Shown here: in pieces, positions 1 through 9,490 of the stretch
Layout: each line of letters begins with the position of its first letter
How positions within the stretch are numbered: position 1 is the stretch's first letter
Assembly: GCA_021582295.1 (NCBI GenBank)
Contig: CP091137.1
Span: forward strand, 460,970 to 524,969
Length of the DNA stretch: 64,000 nucleotides
Origin: Candidatus Thiovulum stygium
GTDB lineage: Bacteria; Campylobacterota; Campylobacteria; Campylobacterales; Thiovulaceae
Direction of reading: 5' to 3'
Translations under genes and position numbers: made by a program
Notes under the pieces: model-generated
Database searches by the model: none
Told to the model about the DNA's origin: nothing
What the model saw: the letters and a program-made list of their open reading frames with translations, nothing else

Positions 1-114
1 TTTACATTGATTTCCTTGAATATACCAACCACTATCTATTACTCTTGTACAAGCATCTATCAATTCAGCTCTATACTGAGCATTTATACCTTTTAAATCT
101 AAAAATGGAATCAT
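1..114 (-). CDS. DegT/DnrJ/EryC1 sugar aminotransferase, N-terminus only (FdtB-like)
   Basis: The reverse strand starts with ATG at 114 and reads MIPFLDLKGINAQYR, then a VIDSGWYIQG segment, before the window ends. This is the opening typical of PLP-dependent nucleotide-sugar aminotransferases of the FdtB/QdtB type, which aminate C3 of a dTDP-3-keto-6-deoxyhexose. Only 38 codons are visible, so the catalytic lysine and PLP site lie outside. The ATG overlaps the stop of the FkbM gene (ATGA), so it is the distal gene of the same operon. The 3,4-ketoisomerase gene at 4672-5067 makes the substrate for such an enzyme, which supports the call. Whether the product is the Fuc3N or Qui3N type cannot be told. 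Confidence 0.8.
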   Translation of the reverse strand, partial: MIPFLDLKGINAQYRAELIDACTRVIDSGWYIQGNQCK

Positions 115-1207
115 CTACTTTCCTTAATTGGTATAAAAAACATTACAGTTTCATATATACTTTCAGTGTAATGTCTTAAATAAATTTTATAATCACTTCT
201 AATACTTAAAATCTGTTCTGGTATTTTCCTAAAATCACTTGATTTATGATAAACACTTATAGCTATCTTGGGATGATTATTCATAATTGTTTTTTCTCCC
301 CCCTCAATAGCAAAAGATTCTGCTCCTTCAATATCCATTTTGATAAAACTCACATTACTATCAATTATATCGTCTAATTTATCAACTCTTATTTCAATAT
401 TACCATCTTCACTAATTTTAGATGAAGAACCACCAATATCAAATTTAAGTATTTCTTTTTTATTCGATAATCCAATATCATGAAAAAAATATTAGAATAT
501 TTACTTAATCTATTTTTTGCATTTTCTAAATTTTTCAATTCTGGTTCAAAAATATGAATTGCATTGTAATTAGGACAATGTTTAATAAATTCTTCACTTG
601 TAAAACCATCAAATCCCCCAACATCTAAAAATGTTTCTCCCTCTTGTAAGTTTAAAAAATCTTCGAAATATTGTTTATTTTCCAAATTCTGAAAATTTTC
701 TAAATATTTTAAATCATATGAGTATCTAAAATTAACTAAATTTGAAAACTGAACTTTAGAAGTATCATCTGCTAACAAAGAATATATCCATTGAAACTTT
801 TCTTGATTCATATCAAATTCTTCTTGGAAACCTTCATTCATTGATATTTCAGTTAGTATTAATCCAGAGTATTTATAAAAAGAAAAGTAATCTAAACACT
901 CTAAGTTGTACTCTTTAACCCTTTTTAAAGCACTTTTTGTATTTCCTCCTGAAAGTACCAATACTAAAGCATCTTTAGGTGTATCTTCCAACCGAATAAC
1001 TTTTTTATTCAAATATATATCATCTTGATAAAAATCATCAATAAAGCCAGTTATATTTATTTGCTCCAAAATTTTATTTGCATAAATATTTCTACCAAAT
1101 AAGTATTTTGGTCGAGAAAAATCTTGAACAAAGTTTATACTAAATTTTTTTGCTACATCATTCTCTTTTATTTTTTGTAATAATTTTTCACTCATATCTT
1201 CACCCAC
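111..1207 (-). CDS. FkbM-family methyltransferase, one frameshift
   Basis: Two reading frames together make one protein of about 365 residues. The first frame (from 1207) has a 190-residue N-terminal part followed by a SAM-binding motif DVGGFDG near residue 195 and an acidic strand HIFEPE. The second frame (from about 480) carries KMDIEGAE and the C-terminal end typical of FkbM methyltransferases. The break lies at an A7 run at 483-489; one more base there joins the frames and gives the expected FHDIGLSNKKE junction. The family usually O-methylates sugars or polyketides; here a sugar of the surface polysaccharide is likely. The start overlaps the end of the oxidoreductase gene by 16 nt. Sequencing error or true frameshift cannot be separated. 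Confidence 0.75.
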
Positions 1208-2313
1208 TTTTTACTTTTACTTGAAATTGTCATTGCTTCAAGCATTTTCAATCCCTCTAATGCATCATCAATGCCAAATACATACCTGTTCTCATTATTT
1301 GAAATACCTAAAATCAAATCAGCTATATCCATATAATAATTTGCAAAGGCTTCTATAAAACCAGATGGATGACCAGCTTTAAATCTATTATATCTTGATT
1401 CGGTTGTCACATTCACATCTACACTTGCCCTGTCTATAAGTAGTTTATGCCCTTTATTATCATTAAAATGTAAATTCTCTGGATCTAATTGATACCATTC
1501 TGCTGAACCTATTTCACCATAAACTCTAACTCTTAATCCATTCCTATGACCAAGAGCTGCTTTACTAAACCAAATATTTGACAAAATATTATTTGTGTAA
1601 TTAGAAATTGATATACTATTATCAATCACATCCCTAAAAGAACCAAAACTATTTTGGATAGCTACCAATTCAATTGGACTTTCAGCAGTTAAAAAGCTTG
1701 TAATATCATGAGTATGTGTACCTAAATCTAGTGATAATGTAGGTAACTCTTTATCGCATAATCTCCAATCTTGTGGCTTTTGAGGATTGCCATTTTTATC
1801 AAGTCTAGCAAAGCTTTCTTGTGGCATCTCTACATGTACTTGTTCAATTTTACCAAGACTACCTTCTCGTATCATATTTCTTAATTCTCTTAACATAGGA
1901 TAACCAGTATAATTATAAGTAACTGCTAAAAATCCATTATATTTATCTAATGCCTCTTTTATCTCTAAAGCTTCTGCACTAGATACTGCAAGTGCCTTTT
2001 CACATATTACTTTTACACCATTTTGGATACATTCTACTACTTCATTTTTATGATTTGGAGTGGGTGTTAGAATACATATTGCATCAATATTATTTTTTTC
2101 TTTTTTTATGAGTTCGCTTAGATTTTTATATATTCTACTCTCATCTACACCGTATTCATTGCCTGTTTTAATATTTATATCATAATTTCGGCTAAAACAT
2201 CCTGCAACTAATTCATACCTATTATCCATGCTTATTGCAATCTTATGGGTTCTTCCAACCGCCGAGTTTATTCCACCACCTAAAAATGCAACTTTAACTT
2301 TGTTTAATTTCAC
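1192..2313 (-). CDS. Gfo/Idh/MocA-family NAD(P)-dependent sugar oxidoreductase
   Basis: A 373-residue protein with an N-terminal Rossmann fold (VAFLGGGINSAVGR, residues 8-21), then TPTPNH and CEKALA, which corresponds to the family's EKP loop with Ala in place of Pro, and a C-terminal alpha/beta domain with GTHTHDI, the usual site of the catalytic histidine. Such enzymes oxidise or reduce hydroxyl groups of sugars or nucleotide sugars. Its place between the acyltransferase and FkbM genes indicates a role in making or tailoring a surface sugar. It overlaps both neighbours by about 20 nt, so the genes are cotranscribed and probably translationally coupled. The exact substrate cannot be read from sequence. 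Confidence 0.85.
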   Translation of the reverse strand: MKLNKVKVAFLGGGINSAVGRTHKIAISMDNRYELVAGCFSRNYDINIKTGNEYGVDESRIYKNLSELIKKEKNNIDAICILTPTPNHKNEVVECIQNGVKVICEKALAVSSAEALEIKEALDKYNGFLAVTYNYTGYPMLRELRNMIREGSLGKIEQVHVEMPQESFARLDKNGNPQKPQDWRLCDKELPTLSLDLGTHTHDITSFLTAESPIELVAIQNSFGSFRDVIDNSISISNYTNNILSNIWFSKAALGHRNGLRVRVYGEIGSAEWYQLDPENLHFNDNKGHKLLIDRASVDVNVTTESRYNRFKAGHPSGFIEAFANYYMDIADLILGISNNENRYVFGIDDALEGLKMLEAMTISSKSKKWVKI

Positions 2314-3447
2314 TTAATTTTTCCTTTATAAAATTTTTCGATGGATTCTCTATATAAATATATGATAATCTTCCAATCATAACTATTAATGTAATCCAAA
2401 AGATAAATATTAATTCACTATTAAAAATTGTTCTACTAATAGCATAATAATCTATTAAAAACAAAACCAACACCTGAACTGGTAAATGCCATAAATATGT
2501 AGAATATGTATTATTACCCACCCAAGAAAATACTCTATTGTATTTATATAGTTTTTTAGTTATATCTAAATATGCCGCCAACAAAATTCCCCCTCCCATA
2601 AATAAAGCTAAGTTTCCTTTCAAAATTAAACTATTCAAAGTTGATAAATATTTTACCAGAGAAGTGCTCATTAAATAAAAATTATTTATATAATAGAATA
2701 ATTTTACAATTAAAGGAGTTAAGAATATTAATAATATTGACAAATAGAGAAGATTTTTAATAGATATTTTTTTAATCAAACTAAAGAAAAATACACCTGA
2801 AAAAAATAAAATACACACTGCCATATTAACCCAAATTTTATTTGCAAAACAAATGATACTATTGCAATCAATAAGCTAACTAGCAAAGGATTTTCATTTA
2901 ATTTTCTTAGCAATGTATAAAATACACCGTAAACAAGTATTTCAAGTGATACAGACCAAATAACTGAATTAAAAGAATATGTACCAGACTCTTCAAAACC
3001 CCAATTTGAAGCAAAAAATACATGCAATATAAAATGAAATAAATCAATATTACCAACTATTTGAAACTGTCCTATATAAGTCATATTTAGAAGTTGAAAT
3101 ATTGTTATTGAAATCAATGTAATAAAATGCAGAGGATATAGTCTTGCAAATCTATTTACAAAGAAGTCTTTTAAAGTTATGTTTGAATTTATAGCGATAG
3201 GTAATCTTTTGAAGTGATCGCCAGATTTTCCCCCGCTTCATACCGTGCATGCGACTTGATGATAAAAAATTTTTAAATACTCGTAAAATGATTGTGTATC
3301 AAAATTCCAAACTGGATTATCTCCAGGATAAGTAAAATATGCTTTTGTGAAATAAAAATGATGATAGTGCCATACTAATATAACTAAAGCCCCAAGCCCT
3401 CTTAAAAAATCTACTGTATAAAAGTATTGAGTTGAATTATCCTTCAT
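2294..3447 (-). pseudogene. Acyltransferase family 3 (O-acetyltransferase), broken
   Basis: The N-terminus (from 3447) has TVDFLRGLGALVILVWHYHH, the hallmark first helix and catalytic His of acyltransferase-3 membrane proteins that acetylate polysaccharides. It runs to about 3258 and then enters a 67-nt relic of a group II intron. Beyond the relic the protein resumes with DFFVNRFARLYPLHF, so the usual FFxLSGF helix region, about 25 residues, is missing. A second break lies near 2830, where frames change at a CCC/TTTT stretch; one extra base joins them. The remaining part has several hydrophobic helices and ends with YIENPSKNF, as the family does. The gene cannot give a normal protein as written. 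Confidence 0.75.
3191..3257 (-). mobile_element. Relic of a group II intron 3' end (part of D5, and D6)
   Basis: On the minus strand, 3257 to 3191 matches the last 67 nt of the two full introns in this window almost base for base (GAAGCGGGGGAAAATCTGG and the terminal CTATCGCTAT). The match begins inside the domain V loop, so the 5' half of D5 and the whole intron body are missing. It lies inside the acyltransferase gene at the point where about 25 residues are lost. It cannot splice alone. Confidence 0.85.
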
Positions 3448-3464
3448 TTAAGATTCCATCATAG

Positions 3465-3514
3465 TTATCTAAAATAGTTAGATTTGTTTATTTCGTCTAA
3501 CTAACGAATCGCAC
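3465..3514 (-). mobile_element. Relic of a group II intron 5' end
   Basis: From 3514 the minus strand reads GTGCGATTCGTTAG, identical to the first bases of the introns at 23294 and 34123. The next bases form the same first stem as those introns, but with different, still paired, bases (TTAGTTAGA with TCTAACTA, where the full introns use GATAG with CTATC). The match then fades at about 3465. It sits in the last codons of the ATP-grasp gene. It is therefore the 5' end of a related but not identical intron. Confidence 0.7.
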
Positions 3515-4675
3515 AAAAAAATTTTTCATATTTATTGTATTTCTTATTAAATCTTCCTTTGTATCAAATTCATAAAAAACTAAGCCTATTTTATCATAAG
3601 GTGCTTGTTTCAATATTTGTCCACTTTCTTTTAATGGATAAAAATCTAATTTTTTAGATTCTAAATCATATTTAAGAGATTTAAATATCAAATCTCTTGA
3701 TGTAGAGATAGTATGTCTTGCAATGTATTTTGTATCCATTTTGAATTCATCAAGAGTACTTTTCTTATTTAGAAAAGGATTACAATAAAACTCTGAATAA
3801 TTAAAATTCATAGATTTTTTAATAAGAGACCCATATAAGTCACCTGGGCATCTTCTCATAGTTTCTATTAACCAGAATTTGGTATTATCAGATATAAACT
3901 GAGTATGTAAAAGCCCATCTGAAATATTTAAAAGTGTTATCAACTTTTGAATATCTATTCTTATTTCATTTTTAATTTTTTCATTTAAAGCATATGAGAC
4001 ACAAGAAGAATCTACTTGATACGGATAGACTGTACAAAATTCATCTACAAAAAAATCTATTAAAATCTTTCCATCTTGAATAAAAGCCGAGTGACTATAC
4101 AAATTTCCTTCTACAAACTCTTCTATAATCACATCGTTGTTTTTTGAGTTTTTTCTAGCTATTTCTACTGCATTTTTTAACTCAAAATTTTCCGTAATTT
4201 TCGTGACACCTTTACCACTAAAACTATCATCAGGTTTTACTAATAATGGATAATTTAGAGTTAAAATATCTAAGTTTAAATCTGTTGTATATTTAATAGC
4301 TTGAGGTACTGATAAATTATTATCAATCGTAAATTTTCTAAACCCATTTTTTGTATGCAATATATTTGTAATCTCAAATTTATCAAAGCCATAAAATTTA
4401 TTTAATTTCGTAGCTACATATGATGCTGAGTTATAGGAGTAATCATTACAACTAGGGACTAAATAATCGAATTCTTCATTTTTACACAATTGTAATAACT
4501 CATTTTCCTTTGAATAATCTATATAAAAAGATTCATCTGCATATCTATGACAAGGGTCGTCTTTAAGTCCGCCACATACTGCTACAATATAATCTAAACT
4601 TTTGAGATAATGAAGTAGTGGAACAGCACTAAAACTCGTACCAACCAATAATACTTTTTCTTTTTTTATTTTCAT
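3497..4675 (-). CDS. ATP-grasp domain protein of the surface-sugar cluster
   Basis: 392 residues. An N-terminal Rossmann-like part (KVLLVGTSFSAVPLL, residues 7-21) is followed by an ATP-grasp fold: KPDDSFSGKGVTKI is the nucleotide-binding loop, EEFVEG the adenine-contacting segment, and ETMRRCPGD carries the metal-binding acidic residue. Such ligases (carbamoyl-phosphate synthase-like) join a carboxylate to an amine or thiol through an acyl phosphate. Here it may attach an amino acid or similar acyl group to an amino sugar, which is inference from context. The last five codons (VRFVS) come from the 5' end of a group II intron relic, so the native C-terminus is slightly changed. It overlaps the next gene by 4 nt (ATGA). 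Confidence 0.75.
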   Translation of the reverse strand: MKIKKEKVLLVGTSFSAVPLLHYLKSLDYIVAVCGGLKDDPCHRYADESFYIDYSKENELLQLCKNEEFDYLVPSCNDYSYNSASYVATKLNKFYGFDKFEITNILHTKNGFRKFTIDNNLSVPQAIKYTTDLNLDILTLNYPLLVKPDDSFSGKGVTKITENFELKNAVEIARKNSKNNDVIIEEFVEGNLYSHSAFIQDGKILIDFFVDEFCTVYPYQVDSSCVSYALNEKIKNEIRIDIQKLITLLNISDGLLHTQFISDNTKFWLIETMRRCPGDLYGSLIKKSMNFNYSEFYCNPFLNKKSTLDEFKMDTKYIARHTISTSRDLIFKSLKYDLESKKLDFYPLKESGQILKQAPYDKIGLVFYEFDTKEDLIRNTINMKNFFVRFVS

Positions 4676-5067
4676 TTTACTGTCTCCAAAAACTTACTAT
4701 AATCTCTTATATAGTCACTCTCATCATAATGTTCACTTGCTAAAACTACTAAAACACAATCAGAACTAAAATCTTTCATCTCTCTCCAAATAAGTCCTTC
4801 TATAAAAAGTCCTTTATTTGGATTATCAAGTTTTATCTCTTCTCTTTTTTTCCCATCATCAAGTACAAAAGTACAGCTACCTTTTACAGCTATGGCTATT
4901 TGTTTAAGATTTACATGAGCATGAAAACCTCTTTCAACTCCCTCTTTTGTATCAAAGATATAGTAAACCCTTTTTATCTCAAATGGTATTTGTCTATTTA
5001 CTTCAAGGGCAACAAGTTGACCTCGATGGTCACCTAGTACTCTAAATTCTTGTAGTGTTGTTGTCAT
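4672..5067 (-). CDS. fdtA: dTDP-4-oxo-6-deoxyglucose 3,4-ketoisomerase (FdtA/QdtA type)
   Basis: 131 residues, a single cupin domain of the FdtA/QdtA/WxcM family. RGFHAHVNLKQIAIAVKGSC holds the active-site histidines, and the N-terminal GDHRGQLVALE and the YYIF strand are typical. The enzyme moves the keto group of dTDP-4-keto-6-deoxyglucose (the RmlB product) from C4 to C3, so that a DegT-type aminotransferase can add an amino group. The start of such an aminotransferase is at the window edge. The stop overlaps the ATP-grasp start. FdtA (galacto product) and QdtA (gluco product) cannot be separated with certainty, so the symbol is tentative. Confidence 0.85.
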   Translation of the reverse strand: MTTTLQEFRVLGDHRGQLVALEVNRQIPFEIKRVYYIFDTKEGVERGFHAHVNLKQIAIAVKGSCTFVLDDGKKREEIKLDNPNKGLFIEGLIWREMKDFSSDCVLVVLASEHYDESDYIRDYSKFLETVK

Positions 5068-6066
5068 TTATTTATCCCATACTTATTCAAATACCACTCA
5101 ACTAGTTTTCACAATTCCAGTTTCAAAATTTTCATCTGCTTTCCAGCCAAGTTCATTTTCTAGTTTTGTAGCATCGATTGCATATCGTTTATCATGTCCA
5201 AGCCTATCTGTAACATAAGTTATCTGTTTTTTATAACTTTGAGCTTTTGGCACTTTTTGATCAAGAATTTCACATATTTTATCTGCTATATAATTATTTT
5301 CTCGTTCGTTTCTACCACCAATATTATAAGTTTCACCAGATTTACCATTATGAAAAGCTAAATCTATTCCTTTGCAATGGTCAAGAACATATAACCAATC
5401 TCGAATATTTTTGCCATCTCCATAAATTGGAATATTATTCCCTTGTAAAGCATTTCTAATTATTGTCGGAATTAATTTTTCATCATGCTGTTTTTCACCA
5501 TAATTATTCGAACAATTTGTAATTATCGTATCTAAACCATAAGTGTGATGATAGCTTCTAACAATCATATCGCTACCAGCTTTACTTGCAGAATATGGCG
5601 AATTCGGAGCATACGGAGTCGTTTCAGTAAAAAGACCTGTCTTGCCAAGAGTTCCATAAACCTCATCAGTAGAAATATGATGAAATCTACCTTTAATACT
5701 ATTTTTTCTCCAAAATTTATAAGCGATATCGATGAGATTATGAGTTCCATTAATATTAGTTTCTATAAAAGTATGAGGATTAAGAATCGAATTATCTACA
5801 TGGCTTTCAGCTGCAAAATGTATTACACCTTCGAATTTATATTCGCTGAATAGATATTCAATAAGTTCTCGATTTAAAATATCACCTTTAACGAATTTAT
5901 ATCTTTCGTGAGATTCAACCTCTTTAAGATTCTCAAGATTTCCAGCATAAGTTAATAAATCAAGATTTACTATATAATAGTTTATATATTTACTTAAAAA
6001 ATATTTTATAAAATTACTTCCAATAAAACCTGCCCCACCAGTTACCAAAATATATTGATTTTTCAA
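5059..6066 (-). CDS. rmlB: dTDP-glucose 4,6-dehydratase, frameshift near the C-terminus
   Basis: 322 residues are open from 6066 to 5098. The NAD-binding GGAGFIGSNFI is at the N-terminus, STDEVYG holds the Thr/Asp/Glu dehydration residues, and YSASKAGSD is the YxxxK motif. It converts dTDP-glucose to dTDP-4-keto-6-deoxyglucose, the branch point for rhamnose and for 3-amino sugars. The open frame stops at VKTS, but the next frame reads VEWYLNKYGINK and ends at a stop overlapping the fdtA start, which is the normal end of RmlB. One surplus base near 5103 explains this. The lost tail is about 13 residues, so the protein may still work or the base may be an error. The next gene (rmlD) abuts at 6067. 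Confidence 0.93.
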
Positions 6067-6951
6067 TTATTTATTCTCCAATGATTTATCATTCAACATT
6101 AATTTTAAGCTATCTTTCCAATATGGAATCGAAATATTGAATTTTTCTTTAATTTTTCTTTTATTTAAAACTGAATAAAAAGGTCGTTTTGCTTTTGTTG
6201 GATATTCAAAACTTTCAATTGGTTCAATTTTTGTTTCAAGTTTTGCCATTTTTACAATTTCTTTAGCAAAATCAAACCAGCTAATAGCACCTTCATTAGA
6301 ATAGTGATAAATTTCTAAATTAATATTTTCTATTTTTGGCAAAATGTCCAAAATCACAGTTGCCAAATCTCGAGCATAAGTTGGAGTTCCAATTTGATCA
6401 TAAACGACTCGCAATTTGTCTCGCTCTTTACCATATTTTAAAATTGTCTTAACAAAATTTGCTCCAAATAAAGAATAAACCCAAGAAGTTCTAATTATAA
6501 TGCTATTTTTTGGATTAATATCTGATATATATTTTTCGCCTAAAAGTTTTGATTTACCATAAACTCCAATAGGATTAACCTCATCAGTTTCAATATATGG
6601 TTTATAATTTTTGCCATTAAAAATATAATCAGTTGATATATGAACAAGTTTAATATTTAATGTTTTTGAAATGTCAGCTAAATTTTTTACAGCTTCACCA
6701 TTGATGAGATTCGCTAAATCAATTTCATCTTCAGCTTTATCAACAGCAGTATAAGCTCCGCAATTAATAATAGCATTAATCTTATTCTCTATAACTATTT
6801 TATTTACATTTGAATAATCAGTTATATTTAACTCTTTTTGATCTGTAAATAAAAAATTATAATTATAATTTTTAGACAAATATCTTATTTCTGAACCAAG
6901 TTGTCCATTAGCACCTGTAACAAGAATATTAAACAAATTATATTTCTCCAA
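6067..6951 (-). CDS. rmlD: dTDP-4-dehydrorhamnose reductase
   Basis: 294 residues, an extended short-chain dehydrogenase. ILVTGANGQLGSEI (residues 9-22) binds NADPH, STDYIFNG is the conserved strand, and YGKSKLLGE is the catalytic YxxxK. It performs the last step to dTDP-L-rhamnose. It follows rmlC with a 14-nt overlap and directly precedes rmlB, as in many rml operons. The presence of RmlC and RmlD shows that rhamnose is made beside the presumed 3-amino sugar; both share the RmlA and RmlB steps. Confidence 0.95.
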   Translation of the reverse strand: MEKYNLFNILVTGANGQLGSEIRYLSKNYNYNFLFTDQKELNITDYSNVNKIVIENKINAIINCGAYTAVDKAEDEIDLANLINGEAVKNLADISKTLNIKLVHISTDYIFNGKNYKPYIETDEVNPIGVYGKSKLLGEKYISDINPKNSIIIRTSWVYSLFGANFVKTILKYGKERDKLRVVYDQIGTPTYARDLATVILDILPKIENINLEIYHYSNEGAISWFDFAKEIVKMAKLETKIEPIESFEYPTKAKRPFYSVLNKRKIKEKFNISIPYWKDSLKLMLNDKSLENK

Positions 6952-7498
6952 AGATAAATAAATCTGTTGTTTCAGATAATTTTGGCTGAATTTTATCTTT
7001 TGCTGATAAAATCATTTCATTTGTTGATAATTGCCAATCGATTCCAAAATCAGAAAATAAAACTCCTCTATCATGTTCTTTTGAATAAAAATTATCTACT
7101 TTATATAAAACGAGAGCCTTTTCTGACAAAACTATAAATCCATGAGCAAAACCTTTAGGAACAAATAACTGTTTTTTATTTTCTGAAGACAACTCAACGG
7201 CAACATATTTACCAAATGTCGGCGAACCCATACGAATATCAACTGCGACATCAAGAATTTTTCCATTAATAACTCGAACAAGTTTCGATTGAGCTTTCGG
7301 CGACATTTGATAATGAAGACCTCTCAAAACACCTTTTGACGATAAGCTTTCATTATCTTGAATAAAATTAAGTTTATATCCTATAAATTTCTCAAGTTTA
7401 TCAGCTCTAAATGTCTCTGAAAAATAGCCTCTATCGTCTCCGATAATTTGTGGTTCAATAATTACAACATCATAAATATCTGTTCTACTAAAATTCAT
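6938..7498 (-). CDS. rmlC: dTDP-4-dehydrorhamnose 3,5-epimerase
   Basis: 186 residues, the usual RmlC length. The cupin core shows RGYFSETFR, GVLRGLHYQ with the catalytic His, AVDIRMGSPTFGKY, and FAHGFIVLSEKA. It epimerises C3 and C5 of dTDP-4-keto-6-deoxyglucose. It starts 4 nt after the rmlA stop and overlaps rmlD, so the four rml genes form one transcription unit in the order A-C-D-B. Confidence 0.96.
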   Translation of the reverse strand: MNFSRTDIYDVVIIEPQIIGDDRGYFSETFRADKLEKFIGYKLNFIQDNESLSSKGVLRGLHYQMSPKAQSKLVRVINGKILDVAVDIRMGSPTFGKYVAVELSSENKKQLFVPKGFAHGFIVLSEKALVLYKVDNFYSKEHDRGVLFSDFGIDWQLSTNEMILSAKDKIQPKLSETTDLFIFGEI

Positions 7499-7501
7499 TC
7501 T

Positions 7502-8374
7502 TTATTTCACTCTCTTAATTAAATATTCGCCATAGCCACTTTTTTTAAGCGGTTGTGCAAGTTTTAATAGTTGATTTTTATCAATCCAACTATTTTCGTA
7601 AGCAATTTCTTCAATACAGGCAATTTTTAAACCTTGTCGTTTTTCGATAGTTTCTATAAAATTACTTGCTTCCAAAAGCGATTCGTGAGTTCCAGTATCA
7701 AGCCAAGCATAACCGCGACCCATAAATTTTACTTCAAGTTCATTTAGTTTTAAAAATTCTTCATTTACAGTTGTAATTTCCAATTCACCTCTATCAGAAG
7801 GCTTGATATTTTCAGAAATTTTTATAACTTTATTAGTATAAAAATAAATTCCAGTTACAGCATAATTACTTTTTGGTTTAAGCGGTTTTTCTTCTATTGA
7901 AATAGCTTTTTTCTCGCTATCAAATTCAATTACTCCATATCTTTCTGGATCATTAACATAATAACCAAAGACAACAGATCGCTTTTTATTTTCAACTATA
8001 TTTATAGAACTTTTTAATAAATTTATTAATCCATCTCCATAAAAAATATTATCACCAAGAATTAAAGCGACATCATCTGAACCAATAAAATCTTTACCCA
8101 AAATAAAAGCTTGAGCTAATCCGTCAGGTGAAGGTTGCTCAATATAAGATAACTTCAAGCCTAATGTTGAACCGTCTCCAAATAAATCTATAAATCTGGG
8201 TAAATCTTTTGGAGTTGAAATAATTAGAATTTCTCGAATTTCAGCTAACATCAAGATAGACAAAGGATAGTAAATCATCGGTTTATCATATATAGGTAAT
8301 AACTGTTTTATAACTGCTTTTGTAAGTGGATAAAGTCTAGTTCCACTTCCTCCAGCTAAAATAATACCTTTCAA
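7502..8374 (-). CDS. rmlA: Glucose-1-phosphate thymidylyltransferase
   Basis: 290 residues, the family length. [16 protein letters not shown] at the N-terminus is the nucleotide-binding signature, then [18 protein letters not shown] and [13 protein letters not shown]. It makes dTDP-glucose from dTTP and glucose 1-phosphate and so starts both sugar branches. It is the first gene of the minus-strand cluster; the 57 nt between it and the helicase gene are AT-rich and may hold the promoter. A GGAG-like ribosome site lies just ahead of the ATG. Confidence 0.96.
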   Translation of the reverse strand: MKGIILAGGSGTRLYPLTKAVIKQLLPIYDKPMIYYPLSILMLAEIREILIISTPKDLPRFIDLFGDGSTLGLKLSYIEQPSPDGLAQAFILGKDFIGSDDVALILGDNIFYGDGLINLLKSSINIVENKKRSVVFGYYVNDPERYGVIEFDSEKKAISIEEKPLKPKSNYAVTGIYFYTNKVIKISENIKPSDRGELEITTVNEEFLKLNELEVKFMGRGYAWLDTGTHESLLEASNFIETIEKRQGLKIACIEEIAYENSWIDKNQLLKLAQPLKKSGYGEYLIKRVK

Positions 8375-8891
8375 ATTATTACTCCTTACTAATATTTTAT
8401 TTTTATAATTATAGAAAAATTTATATTAATTTCATAATTGAGGCAATAATTTAATAAGAGTATCTTTTCGAATAAAACTATCCTTATATATAATTCCTGT
8501 AACATATGAAATATTTTTATTTCTGTTAATAATTTTTAATTCTTCGGTTAAAATTGACTCTTTGTCTTGAATGAGTTTATTTAACTCTTTTGCATTATCT
8601 TTTACGAAAGTCAAAAATTCAAGTGTTGCAATATAATTTATATTTGAAATTTTTATATTATTTATAGCTCTAGTTATTGCAACATATAAAATATTATATT
8701 CTTCTTTGATGTTAGTCGTAGAAGAATCTATAACTTGTTCATATAAAACATTTGGAAAAAACTTAATTCGTCATTCTCATCATCATCTTCATCATCTTCT
8801 AGATCTTGAAAAATATTTTTATCACTATTGCCATATTTATTAAAATAGTTTGTTAAAAATACATTATTTGATTGAAACTTTTCAGAATTTA

Positions 8892-9005
8892 GTTCGACCC
8901 GTTTTAAACCTATAATTAAACCTTTTTTTGTTCGACCCGTTTTAAACCTATAATTGAACCTTTTTTTGTTCGACCCGTTTTAAACCTATAATTAAACCTG
9001 TTTTG
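8892..9005. repeat. Three tandem copies of a 38-nt repeat inside the helicase gene
   Basis: Units run 8892-8929, 8930-8967 and 8968-9005, each starting GTTCGACCCGTTTTAAACC. They are nearly identical; unit 2 has one A-to-G change and unit 3 differs near its end. A 38-nt unit is not a multiple of three, so copy number changes the reading frame. One copy fits the helicase frame. Confidence 0.95.
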
Positions 9006-9379
9006 TGTTCAAAAGTTATATATTTATTTTTAAAAGTACTATAAATTATAGATAAAGATTTTAATATATAAACATCTTCAAATTCAAGACCTTTGGTTTT
9101 ATGAATTGTAGAAATTATAGTAGAACTATCTTTATCGTTATATTGTTTAATCAAATCAAAGAATTTTTGAACTGGATTTAATTTATCACTTTTTATATTT
9201 TTAAAATCTTCAATTTTCGAGTAAATAAACATTGCTATATTTATATTATTTTCAACTTCTGAAATTCCTCTTGACTCTACAAACTCTTTTAATTCAATAA
9301 AAGATGAAAATGATTTTAGTGATTCTGTTGTTATTGGTGGAAATAAAGTTAAATCTTTATTTTGTGCCAATAACTCTAT

Positions 9380-9490
9380 TTGTTCATTCAATGGATAATC
9401 ATAAAACTTGAACTCTATTTGTTCATTCAATGGATCATCATATTGTTCATTAAATGGATCATCATATTGTTCATTCAATGGATAATCATA
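9380..9490. repeat. 24-nt coding repeat (four copies) in the helicase gene
   Basis: Copies at 9380-9403, 9419-9442, 9443-9466 and 9467-9490, the first separated from the others by 15 nt. On the minus strand they encode variants of YDDPLNEQ. The unit is a multiple of three and keeps the frame. The repeat falls between helicase motifs IV and V, in a region that varies in length in the family. Confidence 0.9.

Noticed and set aside
8892-9005. CRISPR array
   Set aside because: The 38-nt units are directly adjacent without spacers and lie in a coding sequence. No other regular array is seen.
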